This document shows positions 28,142 through 37,343 of a stretch of 64,000 nucleotides of DNA, in pieces. Below the pieces are notes generated by a model. That model made no database searches and had not been told where the DNA came from. It saw nothing but the letters and a program-made list of their open reading frames with translations. The stretch comes from Streptomyces sp. WAC08241 (lineage in GTDB: Bacteria; Actinomycetota; Actinomycetes; Streptomycetales; Streptomycetaceae), in NCBI GenBank assembly GCA_007858575.1, contig CP042279.1, positions 3,286,001 to 3,350,000 of the forward strand, given 5' to 3'. The number at the start of each line of letters is the position of its first letter. The first letter of the stretch is position 1. Made by a program: the position numbers and the translations under genes.

Positions 28142-29322
28142 GGGGTGCTCTCCCGTCGTCCGGGGTCGGAGGTGTCGTCGAAGCGTTCGGGCCGGAAGGG
28201 CGCCGGGTCCACGCCCGCCACCCCTCCCCGCGCCGCCCGTGAGCGCGGCGGCGATCAGGAGCCCCGTGGCCGGGGCGAGGCCGATGCCCGCGCCCTCGTG
28301 GCCGCAGGCGTGCAGCAGCCCGGGGACGCGCGGGTCGGGGCCGATCGCCGGCAGGTGGTCCGGCAGGTAGGGGCGGAAGCCGTGGTAGGCGCGCAGCACC
28401 CGCACGTCCGCGAGGACCGGGAAGAGCGCGGCGGCCTGGACGGCGAGCCGGCGCAGGGCCTCGGTGGACGGGGAGCGGTCGAAGCCGACGCGTTCGCGGG
28501 TGGCGCCGATGAGCACGGGCCCGGCGGGGGTGCCCTCGACGACGGCCGAGGACTGGAGCGCGGCCGAGCCGCTGGCCACGTCCGCGATGTAGTCGGCGGC
28601 GTACACCTTGTGCCGTACGACCCTGGGGAGGGGCTCGGTCACCAGGACGAAGCCGCGCCGGGGCCGTACGGGAAGCTCCGTGCCGGCGAGCGCGGCGACC
28701 GCGCCGCCCCAGGTCCCGGCCGCGTTGACGACGGCGGGGGCGGTGAGGTCGCGGCGGGCGTGCGGACCCCGCGCACCGCTCCGGAGGGGGTGCGGAGGAC
28801 GTCGGTGACCTCCTCGCCGAGGTGGACGGCGGCGCCGGAGGCGGCGAGGAGGCGGGCCGCCGCGCGGGCGGGCTGGACCTGGGAGTCCTGCGGGTAGTGG
28901 AAGCCGCCCGCGAGGCCGGCGGCGAGGTGCGGTTCCAGGGCGCGCAGCCCGTCGCCGGGGACCTCGGCGGCCTCGACGCCGGCCGTCCGCTGTCCCTCCG
29001 CGAAGGCGCGCAGGGCCTTGAGGGCGGTCGGGTCGGGCGCCACGACGAGGCCGCCCTTGGCCCTCGTACTCGACGTCGGGCGGGAGCAGAGCGGCGAGGT
29101 CGCGCCAGAGGCGCGCGGAGAGCAGGGCGAGGTCGAGTTCGGGACCGGGTTCCTTGTCGGAGACGAGGAGGTTGCCCTCGCCGGCGCCGGTGGTGCCGCC
29201 CGCGACGGGACCCCGGTCGACGACCGCGGCGGAGAGGCCCGCGCGGCCCGCGAAGTACGCGCAGGCGGCTCGACGACGCCCGCGCCGATGATCACGACGT
29301 CCGGGCTCTGGCTCTTGGACAC
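28138..29322 (-). CDS. DadA-like FAD-dependent amino acid dehydrogenase, probable D-hydroxyproline dehydrogenase catalytic subunit
   Basis: About 395 aa. Starts MSKSQSPDVVIIGAGVVGAACAYFA with the dinucleotide motif; later GGLVVAPDPTALKALRAF, PAVVNAAGTWGG, RRGFVLVTEPLP, GFDRSPSTEALRRLAVQA and the C-terminal FAD clamp YHGFRPYLPDHLPAIGPD with CGHEGAGIGLAPATG. This is the beta (glycine/D-amino-acid oxidase-like) subunit. Frame breaks near 29270, 29058, 28765, 28220. GTG start at 29322. It is the first gene of the catabolic unit, just downstream of the collagenase gene and transcribed the same way. Confidence 0.87.
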
Positions 29323-29351
29323 GACAGTAAGGTGCCACTTTCCCTTGAGGA

Positions 29352-29393
29352 GGAACAGGAACAGGAACAGGAACAGGAGCAGGAACAGGTCCG
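29352..29393. repeat. Seven tandem GGAACA hexamers
   Basis: Six exact units and one variant (GGAGCA) form a 42-base array between the DadA-like start and the collagenase stop. Hexamer arrays of this kind can change copy number by slippage; here that would alter spacing, not coding. Confidence 0.9.
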
Positions 29394-29453
29394 GGGCCGG
29401 AGGGCGCGTCGGGGTCGCCCGGCCCGGCGCCCTCCGGACCCGGTGCGCGCGGC

Positions 29454-31770
29454 TCAGCCGCGCAGCGGTCCCTCGCAGGTGTAGCCGGAGGTTCCCGCGC
29501 GTCCGCCGGTCCAGATGTCGACGGGACCGAAGGAGCAGTCCATGTCGGCCAGGTTGTTCGAGGCCGCGCCCGCCCGGTCGAGGAGGAAGTAGTCGACGGT
29601 CTCGGACATGTCCTTGAAGACCTGGTCGGCGCCGGCCGCGTTCGCGAGGTTGGCCGTGACGCGGCCGGTGCAGACGAAGCGGCGTCCGCCCGGTGCGCCG
29701 GTCTCCGCGCAGGCGGGGTGTTGGAGGTCGCGGCGGCGAAGGAGGCGGCGACCTCGGAGGCCCTGGAGTCCCGCAGCCGGTCGTTCGGCGTGAACGTGGT
29801 GACCGGCACGTACAGGCGGTCCACCTCGGCGATCCGGGCGTCCAGGAAGGAGTCGTAGCCGCGCTGGAGCGCCGTGTCGGAGCCGAGCCGCGCGCGCCAG
29901 GCGTCGTACGCGGAGACGTTGTTCCCCCGCAGGTGTCCGTACATCTCGCGCAGCAGGGACGGCTTCTCGGTCCAGAGGTACTCGAAGAAGGTGCCGGCGT
30001 AGGGGTAGAAGCGGAACCCGTCGCCGTCGTAGGTGGCGTTCAGGAGCTGACGCACCGTCATGCGCGGTCCGCCGCCCGCCGTGTCGGAGATGACGCCGCG
30101 GACGAGCGACTTGCGGACGGCGACGCCGTTGTCGCGGGTGGAGCCGGCGAAGAACTCGGCCGTGCCCTCGTCCATGGCGGTGGTGCGGTCGTTCTGGTAC
30201 CAGGGCCCTCGCCGAAGAAGCCGGGCACGGCGTACCGGCCGTTCAGGTAGTGCGTGTACTCGTGCCGGAAGAGCTCTTCGAGGGTGAGCGTGGAGTCCTG
30301 CGGGACGCGTCGCTCGTAGGTGTAGAAGGTGGCGCCGCGCTCGATGTAGATGCCGCCGTTGTTCGTGTCCATCCCGGTCAGGATGGGGTGGTACTGCTCG
30401 TAGTCGGCGCGCGAGGCGTACAGGACGATGTTCAGGGTGGAGTTGGGGTCGCCGGCCAGGGGCTCCTGGGTGCCGAGGACGCGGTGGAACTGCGCCTTGA
30501 CCCGCTTGCTCGCGTAGTAGAGCGTGTCGACGGTCGCGCGCGGGAGGCCGGTGCGGACCTTGATGGCCCCGCTGTCGTATGTGTAGGCGTACGGGAAGAT
30601 CCGGCGCTCGATGTCCTCCTTGCACACCTTGTAGGGGGCGCAGGCCTCGTAGAAGTTGAGCCAGGAGACGAGCGAGGCCCACGGGGCGCTCGCGGTGCCG
30701 AAGGCGGTCTCGACCGGGCCGAGCAGGGCGCCGAGGTCGGCGACGACGCCGGTGCGCAGGCCGTCGATCTGGCCGAAGCGGCCGTACTCGCTCAGCGCGT
30801 CGCGGGCGACCCAGGCGTTGGCGGTCCCCTTGAGGTGCCCGTGGCCGGAGAATGCCTTGAAGGCGGCGCGGTACGCGGGTCGGCGGCGGCCGCCGCGTGG
30901 AAGGCGGCGTCCCGGTTGCCCGGGTAGACGCCGAGGTAGTTGACGGAGAGCGCGGCGAGCGCGGCGTTCGCCCAGGCCGGGTCGAGGCGGGTCGCGGTGT
31001 GGTCGGCGTCCAGGGTCGCCAGGACCTTGCGGATCAGGGGCAGTTGGTGGTGGCGCAGGCCGGGCGCGCCGGCCGCGTAGAGGGCCTCGCGGAGGGTGGC
31101 GGCGTTGGCCGGGGTGGCGTCGAAGGTGCGGGCGGCCGTGCCGAAGGCGGCGACGGCGCGGCGCACGGCGTCGACGGTCGGGGCGTCGGTGGTGTCGATC
31201 TCGTCGCGCGAGAAGTCGTGGTAGGCCACCGCGTGGAGGTAGGTGAACAGCTCCTCCAGGTGGGTGGAGTTGCGTCCGTCGTGGCTCGCGGCGAGCGAGG
31301 AGGCGCGCCGGGCGACGGCCTGGACGTGGGCGTCGGACATGACCGGGGCGAGCCGGGCGTCCCAGGTCCATATGAGGTCGCGCAGACAGCCGTCGGCGGT
31401 CACGGCGGGGTCGGCGAGGAAGTCGGCGAACCGCTCGGGGCCAGGCCGGTGACCCCGTCGAGGGTGCAGGGCGCGGCGGCGCCCTTCCGGGCTCCGCGCG
31501 GCGCGGTGGCGGCGGGCTCGGCGGGCCCGGGGATCCGGCCGGCGGCGGTGCCGCCCGGGGCGGGTGCGGGGCGGTGGTGGCCGGGGGCGCGGTGGCGAGG
31601 CGGTCGACCTCGTCGTACGGGTGCGGCCGGGCCTCGGCGGCGCGCGGCGCGCTTCCCGCGGTCGCGGTTCGTTCGGCGGCCTGACTGGCGGTCTGCCCGA
31701 GCGGTACGAGCAGGCCGGCCGCCAGTACGGCGGCGAGCAGGGTGGTGCGCACGGATCTGTGCTGGGACAC
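29454..31770 (-). CDS. Secreted M9 family microbial collagenase
   Basis: About 772 aa. Signal peptide VSQHRSVRTTLLAAVLAAGLLVPLG ending SQAAE. The long helical activator domain includes CLRDLIWTWDARLAPVM and THLEELFTYLHAVAYHDF. The catalytic domain has LEELFRHEYTHYLNGRYAVPG with the HExxH zinc motif and AMDEGTAEFFAGS with the third ligand Glu. Conserved FYEACAPYKVCK and NGGIYIERGATFYTYERR also fit M9. The C-terminus has a short pre-peptidase-like domain. Frame breaks near 31545, 31440, 30880, 30210 and 29720. It digests collagen outside the cell, releasing hydroxyproline peptides. Confidence 0.92.
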
Positions 31771-31810
31771 CAGAACTCCTGTGTCGGGAGGGGATGTGGG
31801 GTGGTTCCCA

Positions 31811-31841
31811 GTCAACTCGCCTGGCTGGGCGTCGAGTTGAC
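31811..31841. promoter_or_regulatory. 9-bp inverted repeat in the collagenase leader
   Basis: GTCAACTCG (31811-31819) and CGAGTTGAC (31833-31841) are perfect inverted arms 13 bases apart, between the promoter and the start codon. It could be an operator just below the transcription start or an mRNA hairpin. Confidence 0.6.
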
Positions 31842-31868
31842 GTCGATTGCAGCTTCGGTGCGAGCAGT

Positions 31869-31897
31869 ACCATAGTAATGTGAAATTGCACTGACAA
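31869..31897 (-). promoter_or_regulatory. Promoter of the collagenase gene
   Basis: On the minus strand TTGTCA (31897-31892), exactly 17 bases, then TATGGT (31874-31869). This is close to the consensus for the main vegetative sigma factor. The start codon is about 100 bases downstream. Confidence 0.65.
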
Positions 31898-31915
31898 GGG
31901 GTGGGCGGGAACCGG

Positions 31916-32069
31916 GCGGGGAAATCACGGCGGCGGGGGCCCGGCGGGAGCCGGCGGATCATCACGGCGGCTCCGGGCTCGGCGGGAGCCGGAGGAAATC
32001 ACGGCGGATCCGGGCTCCGGCGGGAGCCGGAGGAAATCACGGCGGATCCGGGCCCGGCGGGTCCCACCG
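31916..32069. repeat. Four tandem copies of a 37-38 bp unit
   Basis: The phrase ATCACGGCGG recurs at 31924, 31961, 31998 and 32036, within a longer unit containing GGCGGGAGCCGGAGGAA and GGATCCGGGCTC. Copies 3 and 4 are almost identical. The array fills the gap between the collagenase promoter and the transporter gene; no coding frame is supported. Confidence 0.85.
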
Positions 32070-32101
32070 GATCCTCGGGATCGGTGGGACCCGCCGGGCC
32101 C
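32050..32101. other. Long perfect hairpin upstream of the transporter gene
   Basis: A 20-bp perfect stem (32050-32069 with 32082-32101) on a 12-base loop that can itself pair partly (GATCC/GGATC). It stands 29 bases before the transporter start. It looks like a terminator but no gene ends here on the plus strand; it may insulate the divergent units or act in the transporter leader. Confidence 0.6.
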
Positions 32102-32130
32102 CGGCGCCGCCCCGGCCTCCGCGACCCCGG

Positions 32131-33387
32131 ATGATCGGACGCATGCTCGTCTCGTCCGTGTCCGTGCTCGCCCTGGCCGTGGTGCTCGTCTGCGCCGTCG
32201 TCCGTCCCTTCCGCCTGCCCGAGGCGGTCTTCGCGCTGCCCGCCGCCGGCGCCGTCCTCGCGGTGGGGCGGTCACGCCCGACGCCGTGCGCGAGGAGGCC
32301 GAGCGGCTCGGGCCGGTGATCGGCTTCCTCGCGGCCGTCCTCGTCCTCGCCCGGCTCTGCGACGACGAGGGCCTCTTCCAGGCCTGTGGGGCCTGGATGG
32401 CCTGCTGGTCCCGCCGCCGGCCCCGGCGGCTGCTCGGCGCCGTCTTCGGCCTCGCCTCGCTGATCACCGCCGTGCTGAGCCTGGACGCGACGGTCGTCCT
32501 GCTGACCCCGGTGGTCTTCGCCACGGCCGCCCGCATGGGGCGCGGCCCGCGCCCCACGTCTACGCGAGCGCCCACCTGTCGAACACGGCCTCGCTGCTCC
32601 TGCCCGTCTCGAACCTGACCAACCTGCTCGCCTTCGCGGCCACCGGCCTCGGCTTCACCCGGTTCGCGCTCCTGATGCTGCTCCCCTGGCTCACCGCCGT
32701 CGCGGTCGAGTACGCGGTCTTCCGGCGCTTCTTCGCCCGCGACCTCGCCGCCCCGGCCGACGCCACCGAGCCGCCGGAGCCCGTCGCGCTCCCGCTCTTC
32801 GCCCTGGTCACCGTGGCCGCGACCCTCGCGGGCTTCGCCGTCGCCTCGGCCACCGGGGTGGACCCGGCCTGGGCGGCCGCGGCGGGCGCCGCCGTCCTGG
32901 CCGTACGCGCCCTGGCCCGGCGCCGCACGACTCCGCGCGCGCTGGTGCGCGCGGCCTCGCTGCCGTTCCTCGCCTTCGTCCTGGCCCTGGGCGTCGTCGT
33001 CCGCGCCGTCGTCGACAACGGCCTGGGCACCGTCCTCGCCCACCTCCCGCCCGACGGCACCTCCCTGCCGGCCCTGCTCGGCGCCGCCGCGCTCGCCGCC
33101 GTCCTCGCCAACCTCATCAACAACCTGCCCGCGACCCTGGCCCTGGCGCCGCTGGCGGCCCCTCGGGACCCGGCGCGGTGCTCGCCGTCCTGATCGGCGT
33201 GAACATCGGCCCCAACCTCACGTACGCGGGCTCCCTCGCCACCCTCCTGTGGCGCCGCATCGCCCACCACCACGAACACCCGGTCGACCTGGGGCGGTTC
33301 ACCCGCCTCGGGCTGCTCACCGTGCCCGCCGCCCTCGTCGCCTCGACGGCGGCCCTGTGGGTCTCGCTCCTGTTCCTGGACGGATGA
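32131..33387 (+). CDS. ArsB/NhaD-type (SLC13-like) membrane transporter
   Basis: About 419 aa with 10 or more hydrophobic segments, among them VSVLALAVVLVCAVV, VIGFLAAVLVLARLCDDEGLF, VFGLASLITAVLSLDATVVLL, SNTASLLLPVSNLTNLLAF and ANLINNLPATLALAP; then GVNIGPNLTYAGSLATLLW. The paired 'SN.TN' and 'NN.PAT' re-entrant motifs match the ion transporter superfamily (ArsB, NhaD, SLC13). Likely substrates are arsenite, sodium/proton or a dicarboxylate; no ars regulator is nearby. Frame breaks near 32270, 32550, 33165. ATG 32131 or 32143 may start it. Confidence 0.82.
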
Positions 33388-33430
33388 CCGACGCCCGCGC
33401 CACCCGGGAACTCCCGGCGGCACTGCTAAG

Positions 33431-33448
33431 TTCTACACATACGTAGAA
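33431..33448. promoter_or_regulatory. Palindrome upstream of terB
   Basis: TTCTAC-ACATAC-GTAGAA, six-base inverted arms with a six-base centre, in an AT-rich patch 27 bases before the TerB start. It may be an operator overlapping the promoter. Confidence 0.45.
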
Positions 33449-33474
33449 GTAGGCAATCGACATCGGGAGTGCTC

Positions 33475-33929
33475 ATGGCCCTGTGGGACCGCATCAAGGA
33501 ATCCGCATCGACGATGCAGACCCAGTTGGTGGCGAAGAAGAACGACCTGAAGAGCGGCGCGTTCCGGGACGCGAGCATGGCCATGTGCGCCCTCGTCGCC
33601 GCCGCCGACGGCACGATCGACCCCACCGAGCGCCGCCGGGTCGCCCAGCTCATCGCCACCAATGAGGTGTTGCAGAACTTCGACGCGCTCGACCTCCAGC
33701 GCCGCTTCGACGCCAACCTGGACAAGCTCACCGCCGACTTCGACTTCGGCAAGGTCGGCGTCCTCCAGGAGATCGCCAAGGCCAAGAAGAAGCCGGCCGA
33801 GGCCCGCGCCGTCGTCCAGATCGGCATCGTCATCGGCGGCGCCGACGGCGACTTCGACAAGACGGAACAGGCCGTGGTCCGCGAGGCGTGCTTCACCCTC
33901 GGCCTGCCGCCCCACGAGTTCGACTCTAG
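33475..33929 (+). CDS. terB: TerB family (tellurite resistance-like) protein
   Basis: About 151 aa. Starts MALWDRIKESASTMQTQLVAKKN; metal-binding acidic loops are AAADGTIDPTERRRV and GGADGDFDKTEQAVVREACF. TerB proteins are small cytosolic helical proteins found with TerD/TerZ stress genes; the exact role is unresolved. The raw frame passes the expected end, but restoring one base near 33924 gives ...HEFDL and a stop at 33929, the usual C-terminus. RBS GGGAG lies before ATG 33475. No other ter genes are beside it. Confidence 0.87.
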
Positions 33930-34162
33930 GGCCCGTCCGGCGGACCGGGGCCGGGCGGGACGCGGCGTCCGGTGCACGGGGTCCCCGGGTCCGCGAGGGC
34001 CCGGGGAAGCGTCGCGGGTCGCCGGAGCGGGTCGGCGGAGCGGGTCGGCGGAGGGCGTCCCGGGGCCGACGCGTGATCCCGGGCGACACGGTCGGGACGG
34101 ACCGATCCGCCGTCGGTGAACACCACCCCGAACGGGCGCGACGGTCCTTACCGTCCAGGCGT
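33930..34162. other. Intergenic gap between terB and the DLH-like gene
   Basis: Very GC-rich. It contains two adjacent GAGCGGGTCGGCG copies near 34024-34050 and no recognisable gene, promoter or terminator. Confidence 0.4.
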
Positions 34163-34887
34163 ATGACGACGATCACCACCCGTACGGTCACCTACCCGGC
34201 CGACGACCTGACGATGGTCGGACACCTCGCACTCCCGGCCGGTGCCGGGCGCCGGCCCGCGGTCCTGGTCGGACCCGAGGGGATGGGGCTCAGTGACGTC
34301 GAGCGCCGCCGGGCCGACGCCCTGGCCGAACTGGGGTACGTGGCGCTGGCCTTCGACCTCCACGGCGGGCGTTACCTGGGTGACCCCGAGGAGATGCCGG
34401 CCCGTTGCCTGCCGCTGCTCGCCGACCCCGACCGGATGCGGGGAATCGGTCACGCGGCGCTCGACGTGCTGCGTGCCGAACCACGGGCCGACCCCGACCG
34501 GACCGCCGCCCTCGGCTACGGCACCGGGGGCGCGGTCGCACTGGAGCTCGGTCGCGACGGCGTCGACCTGCGCGCGATCGGGACGGTCAACGCGCTGACC
34601 ACGGGCCGACCGGGCGAGGCGGCGCGCATTCGCTGCCCGGTGTGGGCCGGGGTCGGGTCGGAGGACCCGATCATGCCGCCCGCGCAACGGGACGCGTTCG
34701 CCGAGGAGATGCGGGCCGCGGGCGTCGACTGGCGCCTCGTGGTCTACGGAGGGCCCTCCACGCCTTCCACCACCCACCGGTCGACCACCCCACGGTCCCC
34801 GGCGTCGGCCACCACCCTCGGCACGCGCGGCGAGCCTGGCGTGACGTCGTCGCCCTGCTCGCCGAGTGCCTGCCCGTCACGGACTGA
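34163..34887 (+). CDS. Dienelactone hydrolase-like protein
   Basis: About 242 aa. VTYPADDLTMVGHLALPAG, RRPAVLVGPEGMGLSD and VALAFDLHGGRYLGDPEEM are typical of DLH-family alpha/beta hydrolases; the late GSEDPIMPPAQRDAFAEEM carries the Asp and LHAFHHPPVDH the His. The nucleophile elbow, however, reads LGYGTGGAVALEL: Gly stands where DLH has Cys (GYCFGG). Either the protein is not a classical hydrolase or another residue serves. One base is lost near 34753. It appears monocistronic. Confidence 0.8.
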
Positions 34888-34968
34888 TCCGATCGGCGTC
34901 CGGCGCCCGCTCCTGCTCGCCACCGCCGTCCACGGGCCGCCCGCCCCGCCGTGACGGGCCACCGTCCG

Positions 34969-35909
34969 CTACACCGACGTGGTCGCCGCGTGCAGCACGA
35001 AGTACAGCGTGACCGCCGAGTTGGCCGAGGACAGGGCCGAGACCGTCGTGCCGAAGGCGGCGCCCCAGGCGGCCAGGCCGGCGGCCGTGCAGACCGGCGG
35101 CCAGGCGCGGCCCATCGGGGCCGGGCGCATCAGGGCGGCGACCCGGCGGGGCACCGGACCCACCGCCGCCAGGGCGGGGAGGGTGGCGGCGGGTGCGCGC
35201 GGGGCGAGCAGGGCGGCCTTGCCGATCGCCCGGGCCACGGTGCGGCGGCTGCCGACCTCGGCCGCCGCCTCTCGTCGGCCCACCGCTCGGCGGTGTACGC
35301 GACGGCGGTGCGCAGCGGGCGCAGGAACGGATTGGCGCGGGCCGCCAGGTGGACCGTCAGGAGGTGCCGGTGGTGGCCCCGTCCAGATGGGCCCGCTCGT
35401 GGGCGAAGAGGGCCCGGCGCTCGGCGGACCCGAGCCCGGCGAGCATGCCGGTGCTGACCACGACCCGGCCCCGGCCGCGCCCCCGGCCGCCGGGGAGCGC
35501 GTACGCGTACGGGGTGCGGTCCGGCAGCACCGCGACGGACGTCGGCGGCAGCCCGGCGAGCGCGCCTGCCGCCCGGCGGCGCACCCGCAGTTGCCGCCAC
35601 GCGGCGACGCCGCAGGAGACGAGGACGGCGAGGAGCGCGGGATCGCCGCCCGGCCCGCGATCTCGTCGTACGGGACGGCCGCCCGCACGTCGGGGTCCGA
35701 CCAGCCGTCGGGGAGCGGGTTGCCGGGCAGTTGCGCGGTGCCCACGATCACGAGCAGTCCGAGGCAGAGCGTGCTGCACACGGCGGAGACGCCGGCGACG
35801 GCGGCGAGCAGCCGGGTCGCGGTACGGGGATGGAGCCGCTGTTCGGCGAGGCGGGCGACCGGCCACGCGGTGAGCGGAAGGACCAGGGAAGGAAGACGAA
35901 GACTCCCAT
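34969..35909 (-). CDS. M56 family (BlaR1-like) membrane metallopeptidase
   Basis: About 313 aa. Starts MGVFVFLPW; membrane segments include LAAVAGVSAVCSTLCLGLLVIVG and ALLAVLVSCGVAAW. PYAYALPGGRGRGRGRVVVSTGMLAGLG precedes FAHERAHLDG, the HExxH zinc motif. The C-terminal region ARANPFLRPL..AVAYTAERWADE and a final hydrophobic segment follow. Without a sensor domain it is the short M56 type paired with BlaI regulators in Streptomyces; it likely cleaves or signals to the BlaI-like repressor. Frame breaks near 35880, 35640, 35370 and 35265. Confidence 0.85.
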
Positions 35910-35914
35910 GGCGG

Positions 35915-36341
35915 TCAAGCCTTCCTCCTCCCCGGCCTCCGGGGAGGGGAGTTCGGCCTCCGGGGAGAGGAGTTCACGCAGGAGTCGCTCGTCGTTCGGC
36001 GAGAGCGCGGTCACGAAGCTGGCCAGGACCGCCTGGCGGTCCGCCTCGGCGTCCAGGACCTTCCGCATCCGCAGGGCGGCGAGCCCGGCCTCGTCCGCGA
36101 CCGCCGTCCACCGGAAGGACCGGCCCGCGCGCTCGCGCTCCACGGCGCCCTTGGCCCGCAGCCGGGTCAGGATGGTGATCACGGTGGTGTAGGCGAGGCC
36201 GCCGCCGAGGCGCTCGCGCACCCACGCCACGGGCACCGGCTCGGACGCCTCGCGCAGGACCGCGAGCACCTGGGCCTCCAGCTCGCCCTGCCCGCGCCTG
36301 CGCGCCGAGGGCTCCGCCCCGTCCTCGCTCCGGTCCGCCAT
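35915..36341 (-). CDS. BlaI/MecI family transcriptional repressor
   Basis: About 142 aa. GQGELEAQVLAVLREASEPVPVAWVRERL and GLAYTTVITILTRLRAKGAVERERAGRSFRWTAV form the winged helix typical of BlaI/MecI; the C-terminal dimer helix has LASFVTALSPNDERLLRELL. RBS GGAAGGG precedes ATG 36341. It likely represses itself and the M56 gene. The raw frame continues through ...GLTA straight into the M56 start; a one-base slip gives TGA at 35917-35915, which I take as the true end. An in-frame fusion is the alternative. Confidence 0.85.
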
Positions 36342-36784
36342 GCCGCCGCCCTTCCGTTCCCGATGTTCCCGACGTTCCCGACGTTCCCGGCCTTCCCGGC
36401 ATGCCCGGCGTGCCCGGCGTGCCTGTCGTGCCCGACGGCCCCGTCCGCCGCCCGTCCGCCGCCCGTCCGGTCGGCAGGCCATCGTACGAGGGGATCGTAC
36501 GGAGCGGGCGGAGGAGGCCGTACGTCCCGGGCCGTCCCGGGCATCCCGCCCTCCCCGGCGGAAAGGAACTCGGGTAGCCTCGCAGGGCTCGGGAAATTCA
36601 CCGCCGGAATACCGGCGTGGGGCGTCAATGGTATCGGCACCCATGTTCCGCAGGCCTGCGACATGGGACAATGGGGTACTTTCACGACGCGGGAGCACGA
36701 TGTCACGGCTCGGCGCGAGGACGCGCACGCGGGAACACGCGGGCGCGAAGGCGCGAGCCGATCACGGGGCCAGGGGCGCGGCAC
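36342..36784. other. Intergenic region with 9-bp repeats before the NfeD-like gene
   Basis: 443 bases. At 36361-36432 eight degenerate copies of a 9-base unit (CGACGTTCC drifting to CGGCGTGCC) run in tandem. The rest, 36480-36780, contains AT-richer patches near 36590-36700 that probably hold the promoter of the NfeD-flotillin pair, though no clear -35/-10 pair stands out. No supported gene. Confidence 0.5.
36361..36432. repeat. Eight tandem 9-bp units
   Basis: Starts at 36361 and every 9 bases after. Because the unit is a multiple of three, the minus strand reads as Gly-Asn-Val/Gly-His-Ala repeats, but these lie before the BlaI start and are not considered coding. Confidence 0.75.
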
Positions 36785-37276
36785 ATGGTGTGGTTTCTCG
36801 GATTCGGAATCGCGGGACTGGTGGTCCTGGCCCTCTCCCTGGTTTTCGACGGCCTCCTGGAAAGCGTCGGCATCGGCGTGGACGGATTCCTGTCCCTTCC
36901 GGTGATCGCCGGCTTCGTGTCGGCCCTCGGCTTCACCGGGGCTATCGCCACCGGCGCCGCCGGTGCGGGCGCCGTCACCGCGACCCTCGTCGGGGCCGTC
37001 GCGGGCGCCCTGGTGGGCCGGCTGACCTGGTGGTTCAGCCGGGCCCTGCTGCGGGACGACGCGCCCGCGCCCCGGGGCGAGGACCTGACGGGGTCGTCGG
37101 GCAGGGTCGTCACGTCGATCCCCGCCGTCGGCTACGGCGAGGTCCTGCTGTACCTGGGCGGGCAGCCGGTGAAGTACGCGGCGAAGGCCGCTGCACCGGT
37201 GGCGCGGGGCGCCGAGGTGTGGGTGGAGTCCGTCCTCTCGTCGACGTCGGTCGCCGTCCGCCCCGTCGAGCGCTGA
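36785..37276 (+). CDS. NfeD-like membrane protein (flotillin partner)
   Basis: 163 aa in one frame. Three hydrophobic segments: MVWFLGFGIAGLVVLALSLVF, LPVIAGFVSALGFTGAIATG and VTATLVGAVAGALVGRLTW. The C-terminal soluble part (VTSIPAVGYGEVLLYLGGQPV, GAEVWVESVLSSTSVAVRPV) resembles the OB-fold of short NfeD/YuaF proteins. It precedes flotillin by 67 bases, as yuaF precedes floT in Bacillus, and probably works with it in membrane microdomain organisation. Confidence 0.75.
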   Translation: MVWFLGFGIAGLVVLALSLVFDGLLESVGIGVDGFLSLPVIAGFVSALGFTGAIATGAAGAGAVTATLVGAVAGALVGRLTWWFSRALLRDDAPAPRGEDLTGSSGRVVTSIPAVGYGEVLLYLGGQPVKYAAKAAAPVARGAEVWVESVLSSTSVAVRPVER

Positions 37277-37343
37277 CCCCGCCGCCTTTCGTCTCTTCGT
37301 TCCCTTCCTTTCTCACCCACGTTCCACTCAAGGGGATTTCGCC

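Noticed and set aside
35748..36728. Fusion of BlaI and M56 in one frame
   Set aside because: The M56 part leaves this frame after nine codons, and a one-base shift gives the usual separate stop; the frame error is the simpler reading.
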